Part shown: positions 18,487 to 28,068 of the stretch, piece by piece
How positions within the stretch are numbered: the first letter of the stretch is position 1
Layout: each line of letters opens with the position of its first letter
Origin: Pseudomonadota bacterium
GTDB taxonomy: Bacteria > Pseudomonadota > Gammaproteobacteria > Xanthomonadales > Xanthomonadaceae
Assembly (NCBI GenBank): GCA_018240435.1
Contig: JAFEFT010000013.1
Span: 31,822 to 95,821, forward strand
DNA: 64,000 nt
Reading direction: 5' to 3'
Notes under the pieces: model-generated
Databases searched by the model: none
What the model was told of the DNA's origin: nothing
The model's input: only the letters and a program-made list of their open reading frames with translations
Program-made: the position numbers and the translations under genes

Positions 18487-19299
18487 TCAGCGCGAACCGT
18501 GTGCCGCCGCCGACATCGCCGCCAGCTCGCCGGCACTGAATCCAGCCGCCGCCCGTGCGTCGAGGTTCAGCGGCCCGCGCACCGCGCCGCGCGCGTGCAA
18601 CGCCAGCAGCCGGCGGAATTCGCCTTCCGGCTCGACGCCATCGCGCTGACAGCACCAGCGGAACCAGCGCGAACCGGCGGCGACGTGCGCCACTTCCTCG
18701 CGCAAGATCACTTCCAGAATCGCCGCCGTGGCTTCGTCGCCGACCTCGCGCAGGCGCACGATCATGCCCGGCGTCACATCCAGCCCGCGCGCTTCGAGCA
18801 CGCGCGGTACCAGCGCCATCCGCTCGCGGCAACAGCCGGCAGTCTTCACCGCCATTTCCCACAGGCCGTCGTGGGCGTCGAAATCGCCGTAGTCATGGCC
18901 GTATTCGCGCAGGCGTGCGCGCAGCATCGTGAAGTGACGCGCTTCATCGGCAGCGACGCCGATCCAGTCGGCGTAAAAATCGCGCGGCAGGTCGCGGAAG
19001 CGGTACACCGCATCCCACGCCAGATTGATCGCGTTGAACTCGATATGGGCGATGGCATGGACGAACGCGGCGCGCCCATCGACCGTGCCGAGGCCGCGCT
19101 GGGCGACGGCGCGCGGATGCACCAGCCGCGGGCGTTCGGGGCGGCCGGGAGTGCCAATGGGATTGGGCGGTGCGTGGTCATCGAATGACAGCTCGCCGCG
19201 CGCGAAGGCTTCGGCGGCGGCGAATGTGCGCGTCAGCTTGACGTGCGGATCAACCGCATCCAGGCACTCGCTCGCGGCATCGGATACGGATCTCTTCAA
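18487..19299 (-). CDS. DUF455 ferritin-like protein
   Basis: A 270-residue protein with the ferritin-like four-helix pattern of metal-binding residues: HIEFNA (His85, Glu87), DEARHF (Glu119, His122) and EEVAHV (Glu202, His205). This suggests a di-iron centre, as in the related tRNA hydroxylase MiaE and rubrerythrins. Enzymatic function of DUF455 is not established. It is convergent with ypjD and lies downstream of purF on the same strand. A REP doublet lies just upstream of its start. Confidence 0.85.
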   Translation of the reverse strand: MKRSVSDAASECLDAVDPHVKLTRTFAAAEAFARGELSFDDHAPPNPIGTPGRPERPRLVHPRAVAQRGLGTVDGRAAFVHAIAHIEFNAINLAWDAVYRFRDLPRDFYADWIGVAADEARHFTMLRARLREYGHDYGDFDAHDGLWEMAVKTAGCCRERMALVPRVLEARGLDVTPGMIVRLREVGDEATAAILEVILREEVAHVAAGSRWFRWCCQRDGVEPEGEFRRLLALHARGAVRGPLNLDARAAAGFSAGELAAMSAAAHGSR

Positions 19300-19310
19300 G
19301 GCGTTTGCTC

Positions 19311-19409
19311 GTCATTCCCGCGCAGGCGGGAATCGCTCATGGGCTCTTGCGAATGGCGCCGCGTCCAACAGCGAAAGGCGCGAGCGATTCCCGCCTGCGC
19401 GGGAATGAC
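19311..19409. repeat. REP doublet (BIME-like), two 27-bp inverted arms
   Basis: Perfect 27-bp arms at 19311-19337 and 19383-19409 in opposite orientation enclose 45 bases. Each arm is itself a hairpin, ATTCCCGC GCAG GCGGGAAT. This is the architecture of REP pairs mobilised by RAYT transposases. It fills the gap between purF and the DUF455 gene (both minus strand) and may stabilise or terminate the purF transcript. Confidence 0.9.
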
Positions 19410-19436
19410 GGCAACCGGGGCATCGCCGGGGCCCGC

Positions 19437-20909
19437 CTACCCCGCCACCCGTCGCTTCTTCTTCGCCTCGTCCGAGCGCAACTGCGTCAGCCGTTCGAAA
19501 TAGCCCGGTTCGATGCCGGTCACGTACTGCCCGCTGAAACACGACGAATCGAACTTGCGACCAGGGAATTTCGGCCCGGCGACGGCCGCTTCCAGATCGG
19601 CCAGATCCTGATAGATCAGCCAGTCGCAGCCGAGCAATTGTTCGATCTCCTTCTCGCTGCGACCATGCGCGACCAATTCCTGCGACGACGGCATGTCGAT
19701 GCCGTAGACATTGGGATAGCGCACCGGCGGCGCGGCGGAAGCGAAGTAGACCTTGCGCGCACCGGCCTCCCGCGCCATCTGCACGATCTGCTGCGAGGTG
19801 GTGCCACGCACGATCGAATCGTCGACCAGCAGCACCACCCGGTTGCGGAACTCCAGCGGGATCGCGTTGAGCTTGCGGCGCACCGATTTCACCCGCTCGC
19901 CTTGGCCTGGCATGATGAAGGTGCGGCCGACGTAGCGATTCTTGATGAATCCCTCGCGGTATTTCACGCCGAGCGTGTTGGCGATTTCCAATGCGGCATC
20001 GCGCGAGGTATCGGGGATCGGGATGACGGTGTCGATATCGTGATCGGGCCGCTCGCGCAGGATCTTCTGCGCCAGGGTCACGCCCATGCGCATGCGCGCC
20101 TTGTGCACCGAGATTTCCTCGATCATCGAATCCGGGCGCGCGAAATAGACGTATTCGAATATGCACGGCGCGCTCGCCTGCGGCGGCGCGCAGACTTGCG
20201 TGTGCAACTGCCCGCGTGCGGTCACCACCACGCATTCGCCAGCGCCCACATCGCGCAGGCGCACGAAACCGAGCACGTCCAGCGCCACCGATTCGGAGGC
20301 CACCGCATACTCGACGCCGGCCGCACCATCGCGCTTGCCCAGCACCAGCGGGCGGATGCCGTGCGGATCGCGGAACGCGACCAATCCCAACCCCTGCACC
20401 GTCGCGACCACCGCGAAGCCACCGCGGGCGCGGCGATTGACGCCTTCGACCGCCTTGAACACGGCCTCGGGCGTCAGCGCTGGCTGCATCTGCAATTCGT
20501 GCGCGAACACGTTGAGCAGCACTTCCGAATCGGACTCGGTGTTGACGTTGCGCCGATCCTGCTCGAACACCTCGCGGCGCAGTGCCTCGGTGTTGATCAG
20601 GTTGCCGTTGTGCGCCAGCGCGATGCCGTAAGGAGAGTTGACATAGAACGGCTGCGCCTCGTCGGAGCCCTCGCTGCCGGCGGTCGGATAGCGGCAATGG
20701 CCGATGCCGACGCGCCCGCTCAGCAGGCGCATCGACGCCGCGTCGAAGACATCCTTCACCAGCCCGTTGCCCTTGTGCACGCGGATCTTGCCGCCGTCGG
20801 AAGTGGCGATGCCGGCGGCATCCTGGCCACGGTGCTGCAGCATCGCCAGGCCGTCGTACAAGGAGGCGGCGACTTCAGAGGTACCGACGATTCCGATGAT
20901 GCCGCACAT
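19437..20909 (-). CDS. purF: Amidophosphoribosyltransferase
   Basis: Catalyses the first committed step of purine synthesis, PRPP plus glutamine to phosphoribosylamine. The 490-residue product begins MCGIIGIVG, so Cys2 becomes the N-terminal nucleophile of the glutaminase domain. The phosphoribosyltransferase domain has the PRPP loop [14 protein letters not shown]. No propeptide or iron-sulfur cysteine set is apparent, as in the E. coli type. It follows cvpA with a 45-base gap in the conserved folC-SPOR-cvpA-purF order. Confidence 0.98.
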   Translation of the reverse strand: MCGIIGIVGTSEVAASLYDGLAMLQHRGQDAAGIATSDGGKIRVHKGNGLVKDVFDAASMRLLSGRVGIGHCRYPTAGSEGSDEAQPFYVNSPYGIALAHNGNLINTEALRREVFEQDRRNVNTESDSEVLLNVFAHELQMQPALTPEAVFKAVEGVNRRARGGFAVVATVQGLGLVAFRDPHGIRPLVLGKRDGAAGVEYAVASESVALDVLGFVRLRDVGAGECVVVTARGQLHTQVCAPPQASAPCIFEYVYFARPDSMIEEISVHKARMRMGVTLAQKILRERPDHDIDTVIPIPDTSRDAALEIANTLGVKYREGFIKNRYVGRTFIMPGQGERVKSVRRKLNAIPLEFRNRVVLLVDDSIVRGTTSQQIVQMAREAGARKVYFASAAPPVRYPNVYGIDMPSSQELVAHGRSEKEIEQLLGCDWLIYQDLADLEAAVAGPKFPGRKFDSSCFSGQYVTGIEPGYFERLTQLRSDEAKKKRRVAG

Positions 20910-20954
20910 GGCGCTGGTTCCCGTGCAAGGTGGTGGTGGCCGGGCGCTGCGCGA

Positions 20955-21716
20955 TCAGTCCGATGCGCGGCGTTGCGACTTGGCGCGACGCGCCGGGCGG
21001 GCCTTTTTCTTCGGCGCGGATTTTACCCCTTCGCGACCCGAGGCCGTACTCGGAACCGTGGCCGGCGATGCCGGCGCCGGCACCGGATGGTCGCCGCTCG
21101 AAGCCGAGGCCGGCGCATCGACGACCGCCGACGCCGTCGCCGCGCCGTCACCGACCAATGACGACAGCGCTTGCGCGCCCATCGCCTGCACCACCTTCTG
21201 CCGACCCTGTTCGACGACCTCGGCAAAGCTCAGGTGCGCCGACGCTGCCTCCGGCAGCCAGTGCGCCATCGCCTCGGCGCCAGACTGATACAGCGGGATC
21301 AGCGGCGAAGCGCGCCATTGCGGCTGCTGCGGCAGCGCCGTCCAGCCCAGCACCAGCACCAGCACGCAACCGAGCACGACGCCGCGGGCAAGGCCATAGA
21401 CGAAACCAAAAAAGCTGTCGACGCCGCCCAGCCCGAGCGAACGCACGGTGCGCGCCACGATCCAGCTCACCACGCTGCCGGCGACCATCGCCGCGATGAA
21501 CACCAGCGCATAGGCCAGCAGCAGGCGCCCGGCGGCATCGGCGATCTGCGGCTGCAACCACTGCGCGACCTCGGCGCCGTAGATGAAGGCCAGCCAGAAG
21601 GCGGCGATCCACACCACCATCGACAGCACTTCGGCGACGAATCCGCGCAGCGCGCCGAACAGCGCCGACAGCGCCAGCACGACCAGCAAGATCCAGTCGA
21701 CCGAACTCATCGGCAT
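20955..21716 (-). CDS. cvpA: CvpA family membrane protein
   Basis: Inner-membrane protein of 253 residues with four hydrophobic helices in the first 135 residues (VDWILLVVLALSALFGALRG at the start). CvpA is needed for colicin V production and bile or envelope resistance in enterics; its mechanism is unknown. The C-terminal 110 residues form a low-complexity Ala/Pro region ending in a Lys/Arg cluster (KKKARPARRAKSQRR), longer than the roughly 160-residue E. coli protein. It is co-directional with purF. Confidence 0.92.
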   Translation of the reverse strand: MPMSSVDWILLVVLALSALFGALRGFVAEVLSMVVWIAAFWLAFIYGAEVAQWLQPQIADAAGRLLLAYALVFIAAMVAGSVVSWIVARTVRSLGLGGVDSFFGFVYGLARGVVLGCVLVLVLGWTALPQQPQWRASPLIPLYQSGAEAMAHWLPEAASAHLSFAEVVEQGRQKVVQAMGAQALSSLVGDGAATASAVVDAPASASSGDHPVPAPASPATVPSTASGREGVKSAPKKKARPARRAKSQRRASD

Positions 21717-21787
21717 CGGCCGGGACGCGCGCCCTGCGGGCGCCGGCGCTCAGGACGATGCGGCATCGACGGAGCGCGGGGAGCGTT

Positions 21788-22900
21788 TCATGGATAGGTC
21801 ACGACGATGCCGTCCAGACGCACTTTCGCCTTCAGCTCGCCCTGCAGGCGGCTGGCGCCGTCACGGTCCGCCACCGGCCCGACCCGCAGCCGCCAGCGCA
21901 CGCCGCTTTCGGTCTGCACCTTTTCGCTGTAGGCGACGAAGCCGGCGGCGCGCAGCTTGTCGCGCATCGCATCGGCCTGTGCCTGGGCGCCATAGGCGCC
22001 GATCTGGATGGCGTAACCATGCGCCGCAGCGGCCGGCGACGGCTTTTCGCTGGACGGCGGTGCCGCGACCACCGGCGTCTTGCCGGAGGCCGCCGGCGAT
22101 GCATGGGGCGACGGCGGCGCAGCCGTGGCGGGCGCCGGCGCTTTCGGCGAACTCGCCACCCCCTCCGGCGCCGGCGTGGCGGCATCGAGGGCGACCACGT
22201 TGGCCGGCATGTCCGAACGCAACTGCTGCGCGCGAAGCCGCGCCGCCTCGGCGTCGCCGCGCTGCTGGAACGGGCCGATGCGCACGCGCTGCGCCGGCTT
22301 GCCCGCCATCGTCACCGTTTCGGAATAGGCCGGAATCTGCCTGGCCTTGAGCGAGTTCACCAATGCCTGCGCGTTGGCGGCGTTGGCATAGGTACCGAGG
22401 CTGACGACATAACGACCGCCGGCATTGGCGGCGGGAATCGGTGGCGGCTCGGGCAAGGCCGCAGGCGAAGCCGGGCTGGCGGCCGCCGCCACGATGCCGG
22501 CGGGCGACGCCGCGGGCGGCGGTGCCTTTCCGGACGCGGGCACGACCGGCACCGCTGCGGGGGAGGCCGGCGAAGCGATCACCGAAGGGCTGGCGGCGGG
22601 GGTCGGCGCGGCCGGGCTGGCCGGGGAAGCCATCGGGCTGGCCACCGAGATGGCCATCGGGCTGGCTGCCGGGCTGGCATTCATGCCCACCACCCCGCCG
22701 GCCGGCACGTTCGGCGGCGGCGTCACCAGCGGCAGCTCCTTGGTCTGGAAGTTGCCTGCCGGCGCCGCCGGCGCCTTCAGCGGCACCTTCGACACCGACG
22801 CATTGGGATCGTTGCCGACGATCAGCATCGGCAGGAAGATGATCGCCAGTGCCGAAATCACTGCCGCGCCGATCAACCGGTGTTTCAGGGCAGGTTCCAT
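21788..22900 (-). CDS. SPOR-domain membrane protein (DedD-like)
   Basis: Cell-division-associated protein that binds denuded septal glycan strands. The 370-residue product has one N-terminal transmembrane helix (about 9-29), a long Ala/Pro/Ser-rich periplasmic linker and two SPOR repeats: about 160-240 (YVVSLGTYANAANAQALVNS) and about 295-370 (YAIQIGAYGAQAQADAMRDK). DedD of E. coli has one such repeat, so the duplication is notable but common in xanthomonads. It lies between folC and cvpA, the conserved place for dedD. Confidence 0.9.
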   Translation of the reverse strand: MEPALKHRLIGAAVISALAIIFLPMLIVGNDPNASVSKVPLKAPAAPAGNFQTKELPLVTPPPNVPAGGVVGMNASPAASPMAISVASPMASPASPAAPTPAASPSVIASPASPAAVPVVPASGKAPPPAASPAGIVAAAASPASPAALPEPPPIPAANAGGRYVVSLGTYANAANAQALVNSLKARQIPAYSETVTMAGKPAQRVRIGPFQQRGDAEAARLRAQQLRSDMPANVVALDAATPAPEGVASSPKAPAPATAAPPSPHASPAASGKTPVVAAPPSSEKPSPAAAAHGYAIQIGAYGAQAQADAMRDKLRAAGFVAYSEKVQTESGVRWRLRVGPVADRDGASRLQGELKAKVRLDGIVVTYP

Positions 22901-22970
22901 GCGACGACTCGACGACGGCGGGATGGGCGATTATAGCCATCGCCGTCGCTGCCAACCCGACCGGCTCGCC

Positions 22971-24404
22971 TCAATCGGCCACCAGTGCGCGCAGGGCATC
23001 GGCGACGGTGTGGAACGACCCGAACACCACGACGCGATCGCCCGGCCCGGCCTGCGCGCGCGCCTGCGCGAGCGCGACGGCGACGCCATCGACGACATCG
23101 ACATCCGCGCCGGCCAGCACCGGCGCCAACCGTCGCGCCAGCGCCTGCGCGCTCAGGCCACGCGGAGTGTCGGCCAGCCCGCACAGCCACCAATGCGCGA
23201 CATGCCCGCGCAGCGGGCCGACGATGCCATCCAGATCCTTGTCCGCAAGCGCACTGAACACCGCCAGGGTTTTGCCGGCACCCGGATTTTCCGCCAGCCA
23301 CTGCGCCAGCTGGCGCGCCGCCTGCGGGTTGTGGGCGACGTCGAGCATCACCGGTACACCATCGGTGCGCACGGTTTGCAAACGTCCGCGCACGTTCGCA
23401 GCGCACACGCCGGCAACGATCGCCGCATCGTCGATAGGAAGATCCAGCGCGCGCAGCGCGGCGATGGCAGCGGCGGCATTGGCGCGTTGCGCCGGCGCCG
23501 CCAGCGCCGGTTGCGGCAACTCGATTTCGTAACCGACCTCACGCCAGCGCCAACGGTCGCCGAGTTCGTCGATCAGATAATCGCAACCGGCGCGGATCGC
23601 CACCGCGCCGATGGCGTAGGCATGGCGCAACACGCTCGCCGGCGGATCGAATTCGGCCAGCACGACGGGCTTGCCGGCACGCATGATGCCGGCCTTCTCC
23701 AAGCCGATCGTCTCGCGGTCGGCGCCGAGCAGCACCTGATGATCCAGATCGACGCTGGTGATGATCGCCACGTCGGCATCGACGATGTTCACTGCATCCA
23801 GCCGCCCGCCCAGCCCGACCTCCAGAATCGCCAGATCCAGCCCGGCGCGGGCGAACAGCCACAAGGCGGCGAGCGTGCCGTATTCGAAATAGGTCAATGG
23901 AATTGGCACCGACTCACCCGTTCGTGGTGAACCTGTCGAACCATCATCCGTTCGCAACACAAAATCCGTTCGTGGTGAGCCTGTCGAACCATGAACGGAT
24001 TCCCGCGTTGCCATCACCTCATCCGTTCGTGGTGATCCTGGCCTGCCCTGAGCTTGTCGAAGGGAGCCATGCACGATGCTTCCCGTGCGCGCCGCTTCGA
24101 TGGCCTCGAACGCTTCGATCAACGCCGCATCGTCGCCATCGCCGCCGTCGATCCGCACCCGCTCGTTGTAGGCCAGCAGATGCGGCGAGGTATAGGCCCC
24201 GACGCGCAGCCCCGCCGCGCGCGCGATCGCTTCGACGAACGCCACCGTCGAGCCCTTGCCATTGGTGCCGCCGACGGTGATGACATGCCGCGCCGGCCGC
24301 GTCAGCCCGAGCCGATCGGCGATCGTGCGCACCCGATCCAGGCCGAGCGCGATCGCGTCCGGATGCTGGCGTTGCTGGTAGGCGAGCCATTGTTCGAGCG
24401 TCAT
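22971..24404 (-). CDS. folC: Folylpolyglutamate/dihydrofolate synthase with in-frame repeat insertion
   Basis: Adds glutamate to dihydropteroate and to folates. The 477-residue product starts MTLEQWLAYQ (ATG 24404) and has the P-loop GGTNGKGST (45-53) and the Mur-ligase-like segments AYTSPHLLAYNERVRI and ILEVGLGGRLDAVN. Residues about 110-165 do not belong to the family. They are encoded by an array of interspersed repeats (23918-24064) and read as repeated GSTGSPRT-like peptides. Without them the length, about 422, is normal. The insertion keeps the frame and falls before the conserved LTYFEYGTLAALWLF segment, so activity may survive with a surface loop. Confidence 0.93.
   Translation of the reverse strand: MTLEQWLAYQQRQHPDAIALGLDRVRTIADRLGLTRPARHVITVGGTNGKGSTVAFVEAIARAAGLRVGAYTSPHLLAYNERVRIDGGDGDDAALIEAFEAIEAARTGSIVHGSLRQAQGRPGSPRTDEVMATRESVHGSTGSPRTDFVLRTDDGSTGSPRTGESVPIPLTYFEYGTLAALWLFARAGLDLAILEVGLGGRLDAVNIVDADVAIITSVDLDHQVLLGADRETIGLEKAGIMRAGKPVVLAEFDPPASVLRHAYAIGAVAIRAGCDYLIDELGDRWRWREVGYEIELPQPALAAPAQRANAAAAIAALRALDLPIDDAAIVAGVCAANVRGRLQTVRTDGVPVMLDVAHNPQAARQLAQWLAENPGAGKTLAVFSALADKDLDGIVGPLRGHVAHWWLCGLADTPRGLSAQALARRLAPVLAGADVDVVDGVAVALAQARAQAGPGDRVVVFGSFHTVADALRALVAD
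23918..24064. repeat. Interspersed repeat array inside folC
   Basis: Four copies or fragments of a unit whose core is CGTTCGTGGTGAGCCTGTCG lie at 23918-23944, about 23945-23965 (fragment), 23966-23998 and 24023-24064. The last has the longer variant with CTGCCCTGAGCTTGTCGAAG. The same unit is found at 53909-54084. Here it lies wholly inside the folC reading frame. Confidence 0.93.
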
Positions 24405-24542
24405 GCGCCACCGCCTGCGGGTACGCCGGCGGGGACGGGGTGTTCGCGGCGCGGCTGCGCAGGATAGCCCAGCACGCCCCTGGCGTGTCCGTACCGGCTC
24501 CGCGCTGGCGTTGTACACTGCACCGTGAACCGGGGAATCGCC

Positions 24543-25700
24543 ATGCCACGCCAAGCCGTTGCGAGATCGGCCGCCCTGCTCGTGGCCGTGACCACCGCCC
24601 TCGCCGCCCATCCGGCGCCGGCGCAGCAGTCGGGCACCGCCGCGCTTGCTGCGCAACTCGATCAGGTCTGCGCCAGCGCCGCGGTCGGCTCGGCGCTGGC
24701 ATCACGCTGCGCCACCATCCTCGCCAGCCCGGATCCGAACGCGCGCCTGATCGCCGCCGACCACAACGATCTCGAAGAACTGCCCGGCGCCGGCCGCGCC
24801 GCCGCCAAGGACCAATGGCCGTCGCGGCAGGAAGTCGACACCTTGCTGACGCCGAAGCTGGCCCTGTTCTTCAGCGTCGACCACGACCGCGCGGCTCGTC
24901 GCGACGACGCGATCGAAGCGGCGTTCGATGCCGATTCGACCACCTTCACGGCAGGTCTCGACTGGCATCCGGCTACACGCTGGCAGCTGGGGCTGACCCT
25001 GAACCGGTCGCATGAAAACCAGCAATTCCGCGGTTCGGCGGGGCGGACGCAAGCCGATGCCACTGGCCTGATCGCGGTCACCAGCGTCGATCTCGACGAT
25101 CATTTCAGCCTCAACGGCTACTTCGGCAAATTCCGCGGTTCGCAGGACATCCGCCGCGTCGTCAGCTTCGTCGACAACAGCACGCCGATCGCCGAGACGG
25201 CATCGCCCGATCTCGATCGCACGCTCGGCGGCATCGGTCTGGATGCCAACTTCGCGCGCGGCTCGCTGACGTGGCTGGGTTCACTGGGCTTCGATGGCGC
25301 CAGCACCACCATCGACGGCTACACCGAGACCGGCGGCTCGGGCTTCGACTTGATCGTGCCGCAACGGGTGGTGAGCACCCGCCGCGGCCGCTTCGAACTG
25401 GGGTTGTCGGACGCGGTTTCGACGGGCTGGGGCGTCTGGCAGCCGCAACTTCGCGTCGGCCTGATCCACGAGTTCGGCAACGATGCGCGAACGCTGGGCG
25501 TGCGTTTCGTCGACGACACCAACGGCACCGTGGTGCGTTTCGACACCGGCGCCCCGGATCGCGACTGGGCGCAGGCGACGCTGTCGTCCACCTTCGTGCT
25601 GCCGCACGGCAATTCAGGCTTCATCACCATCGGCCGCGAATTCGGCCACAGCACCTCGACCGCGACGACCTTCGCCATCGGCTGGCGGGTCGAACTGTAA
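24543..25700 (+). CDS. Autotransporter-type outer-membrane beta-barrel protein, no passenger
   Basis: A 385-residue exported protein. ATG 24543 follows a GGGGA ribosome site; a GTG at 24525 is an alternative. A signal peptide (ALLVAVTTALAAHPAPAQQ) ends near residue 28. From about residue 100 the sequence alternates polar and hydrophobic residues in amphipathic strands (FTAGLDWHPATRWQLGLTLN, RGRFELGLSDAVS, GFITIGREFGH), as in autotransporter barrel domains. The N-terminal 70 residues are too short to be a normal passenger. It is divergent from folC. Function is unknown; OM barrel placement is inferred from pattern. Confidence 0.72.
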   Translation: MPRQAVARSAALLVAVTTALAAHPAPAQQSGTAALAAQLDQVCASAAVGSALASRCATILASPDPNARLIAADHNDLEELPGAGRAAAKDQWPSRQEVDTLLTPKLALFFSVDHDRAARRDDAIEAAFDADSTTFTAGLDWHPATRWQLGLTLNRSHENQQFRGSAGRTQADATGLIAVTSVDLDDHFSLNGYFGKFRGSQDIRRVVSFVDNSTPIAETASPDLDRTLGGIGLDANFARGSLTWLGSLGFDGASTTIDGYTETGGSGFDLIVPQRVVSTRRGRFELGLSDAVSTGWGVWQPQLRVGLIHEFGNDARTLGVRFVDDTNGTVVRFDTGAPDRDWAQATLSSTFVLPHGNSGFITIGREFGHSTSTATTFAIGWRVEL

Positions 25701-25772
25701 TCGCGCCGCGGATACCCGACGGGCGGCCACCGGGCCGCCCATCGCCTCACTGCAGCGCGGCTGGATCGGCGA

Positions 25773-26294
25773 TCAGCCGAGGCGATCGCGCAGCAAGCCC
25801 AGCAATTCCAGCGCCTGCGGCGTGCGCACCGGCTGGCCATCGTTGCCGACTGCATCGATGCGGCTGGACGCGCCATTCGGGCTCACCCGCAACAGCACGC
25901 TGGTGCCCTTGAACTGCACCTCGTAGCTGCCCAGCAGCTGCGAGCGCTGGCCCACCGTGACATCGCCGATGTGGTCGAGCGCCTTGCCGAGGCGTTCCCA
26001 GCTGCTCGCCGGGGTATCGGCCAGATTGATGGCCGGACCACCGGCGGCGGCCTGCGCGGCGGCACCGCCGACCGACGGCACCTGCATGGTCGGATCGGTC
26101 GCCGGGGTATCCAGATCCGGCGGCACTTCCAGCGGCCGGTTCTCGCGCGCTTTCGAATAGTCGACGTTGTGCGCGCGCGGCAGGAAGCGCAGGCTGCCAT
26201 CGGGACGATGGAACATGCTGCAACCGGAGGTGGCGAGCAAGGCCACGGCGAACGCCGCGGCCAGCGACACACGCAGGAAATGGTTCGAGGACAT
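25773..26294 (-). CDS. bamC: BamC/NlpB-like lipoprotein
   Basis: Probable accessory lipoprotein of the BAM outer-membrane assembly machine. The 173-residue product has a lipoprotein signal (ALLATSGC, lipobox Cys about 25) and the BamC hallmark RPLEVPPDLDTP at about 53-64. It is about half the length of E. coli BamC, with only one folded domain after the unstructured N-terminal segment. A GGAG site precedes ATG 26294. It lies 19 bases after dapA on the same strand, the same order as E. coli dapA-bamC. Confidence 0.85.
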   Translation of the reverse strand: MSSNHFLRVSLAAAFAVALLATSGCSMFHRPDGSLRFLPRAHNVDYSKARENRPLEVPPDLDTPATDPTMQVPSVGGAAAQAAAGGPAINLADTPASSWERLGKALDHIGDVTVGQRSQLLGSYEVQFKGTSVLLRVSPNGASSRIDAVGNDGQPVRTPQALELLGLLRDRLG

Positions 26295-26313
26295 CGGGTT
26301 CTCCGGAAGACGA

Positions 26314-27234
26314 TCAGGCGGCAAGATGGGGTTGTGCGGGCGCAGCCAATGCCGCGGCTTCGAGACTGGCGCAAGCGGTGGCCATCGTCGCTGCCGTGCG
26401 CGCATGTTGCGGCGACAGCGGCAACAGCGGCAAACGCAGGCCGGTGCCGATGCCGGTCGCCGCCAGCAGCGCCTTGACCGGAATCGGGTTGGGTTCGACG
26501 GCGAGGAAGGCCAGCAGTTCCGGCAAGCCCGCCTCGATCGCCGCGGTGCCGGCGCGATCGCCGCCGCGAGCGGCATCGCACAGGCGCCGGAAGGTGCGCG
26601 GAATCACGTTCGATGCCACCGAAATCACGCCGTCGGCGCCGTCCAGCATCGCGGCCGCCGCCGTCGGATCGTCGCCGCTGAGGACAGTGAAGCGCTCGTC
26701 CTTGAGGCCGACCAGATCGCGCATCCGCGCCGGCTCGGCGCGCGCTTCCTTGATGCCGACGATCTGCGGGTGCACGCGCAATTGCGCCACCGTCTCGGGC
26801 AGCAGGTCGCTGCCGGTGCGGCTGGGCACGTTGTAGAGCACCACCGGCAGGCCGCCCTGCTCGGCGACGTGGGCGAAATGCACCAGCAGGCCGGCCTGGG
26901 TCGGGCGCACATAGGGTGGCGTCACCACCAGCGCCGCGTTGGCCCCGCACGCTTGCGCGCGCCGCGTCTGCGCTACCGTCCTGGCAGTGCTCTGCATGCC
27001 GGTGCCGGCCAGCACCGGCACGCGACCGCCGACATGCGTCACCGCCACGCTCAGCAGTTGTTCGAATTCGCCATCGTCCAGCGCCGCGGCTTCACCGGTC
27101 GACCCGGCGACCACCAAGGCCTGGGTGCCAGCCGCCAGCTGCGCGTCCAGCAGGCGCTTCCACGCCGCCAGGTCGACATCGCCGGCGGCGGTGAACGGCG
27201 TGGCGAGGGCGGTGATGGAACCTTCGATGCGCAA
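26314..27234 (-). CDS. dapA: 4-hydroxy-tetrahydrodipicolinate synthase
   Basis: Condenses pyruvate with aspartate semialdehyde in lysine and diaminopimelate synthesis. The Schiff-base lysine is in GIKEA and the catalytic tyrosine in LYNVPSRTG. With the TTG start at 27234 these are Lys162 and Tyr134, one off the E. coli positions (161, 133). That TTG also has GGAAG six bases upstream, so it is preferred over the ATG at 27279. About 306 residues. It is followed by bamC and divergent from gcvR. Confidence 0.95.
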   Translation of the reverse strand: MRIEGSITALATPFTAAGDVDLAAWKRLLDAQLAAGTQALVVAGSTGEAAALDDGEFEQLLSVAVTHVGGRVPVLAGTGMQSTARTVAQTRRAQACGANAALVVTPPYVRPTQAGLLVHFAHVAEQGGLPVVLYNVPSRTGSDLLPETVAQLRVHPQIVGIKEARAEPARMRDLVGLKDERFTVLSGDDPTAAAAMLDGADGVISVASNVIPRTFRRLCDAARGGDRAGTAAIEAGLPELLAFLAVEPNPIPVKALLAATGIGTGLRLPLLPLSPQHARTAATMATACASLEAAALAAPAQPHLAA

Positions 27235-27455
27235 AAGCGGCTTCCAGCGTGCGGACAATCGGGCAATGGTACCGGGCAAGGGCGCGGCAAGTCCATGCCG
27301 GGCGGTGAAAGCGCCACGCCCCCGTGACCGACGTACGCCGCCCGATTCACGGTCGATTCACGACTTGCGGGCCCCTCGCCGGCGCCAGTATGCTGGCGCC
27401 GTGTGGTCGGGAAACGGCCCGTCGCCATCCCGCCCCTTCGCTGTCGCCAGATGCC

Positions 27456-28052
27456 ATGCCTTCCGCTCGCCGCCCCGGACCGACCTTGACCCGCGAACCG
27501 TCCAGCCGTCCTGCCGCGAACGAAAACCACCTGCTGATCAATGCCAGCGCTGCGCACCCCGATTCGCCCCTGCTCGCCTTGAGCCGGCGCATCGCCGAGA
27601 GCGGCTGCAACCTCGCCGATGCGCGCCTGTCCACGGTCGGCCACGACGTGTCGGTGACGGCGCTGGCAGTCGGTTCGTGGGACGCCGTGGCCAAGCTCGA
27701 GGCGATGCTGGCACGCCTTGAGCGCGAGGAAAAAAACATCAAACTGATGTGGAACCGCACCTCGCCCAAGCCGCTGCAGACCAACCTGTTGCCCTACATC
27801 GTCGAGGTGGTGGCGGCCGACAAGCCGGGCATCCTGTTCCAGCTCGCCGATTTCTTCGACCGCCTCGGCATCAGCATCGAGAACCTGTCGTGCTCGCGCT
27901 ACCGCGCCATGCAGACCGGCGCCGAGATGTTCACCGCGCAAGTCACCATCGGCGTGCCCAGCAACATGCACATCGCCGGCCTGCGCGACGACTTCCTCGA
28001 GTTCTGCGATCACCTGAACCTCGATGCGATCATGGACCCGATGAAGTTCTGA
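27456..28052 (+). CDS. gcvR: Glycine cleavage system transcriptional repressor GcvR-like (ACT domains)
   Basis: A 198-residue protein with two ACT domains: an N-terminal one from about residue 23 (HLLINASAAHPDSPLLALS) and a second one from about 110 (YIVEVVAADKPGILFQLADF). In E. coli GcvR binds glycine and antagonises GcvA at the gcv promoter. ATG 27456 was chosen because the upstream open frame lacks family similarity. It sits between dapA (divergent) and bcp (16 bases downstream), an order typical of xanthomonads. Regulation by glycine here is inferred from the family. Confidence 0.87.
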   Translation: MPSARRPGPTLTREPSSRPAANENHLLINASAAHPDSPLLALSRRIAESGCNLADARLSTVGHDVSVTALAVGSWDAVAKLEAMLARLEREEKNIKLMWNRTSPKPLQTNLLPYIVEVVAADKPGILFQLADFFDRLGISIENLSCSRYRAMQTGAEMFTAQVTIGVPSNMHIAGLRDDFLEFCDHLNLDAIMDPMKF

Positions 28053-28068
28053 CCGATCGAGAACCGCG

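Noticed and set aside
23918-24064. CRISPR-like repeats or a frameshifted folC
   Set aside because: Units are irregularly spaced, have no unique spacers of constant size and keep the folC frame.
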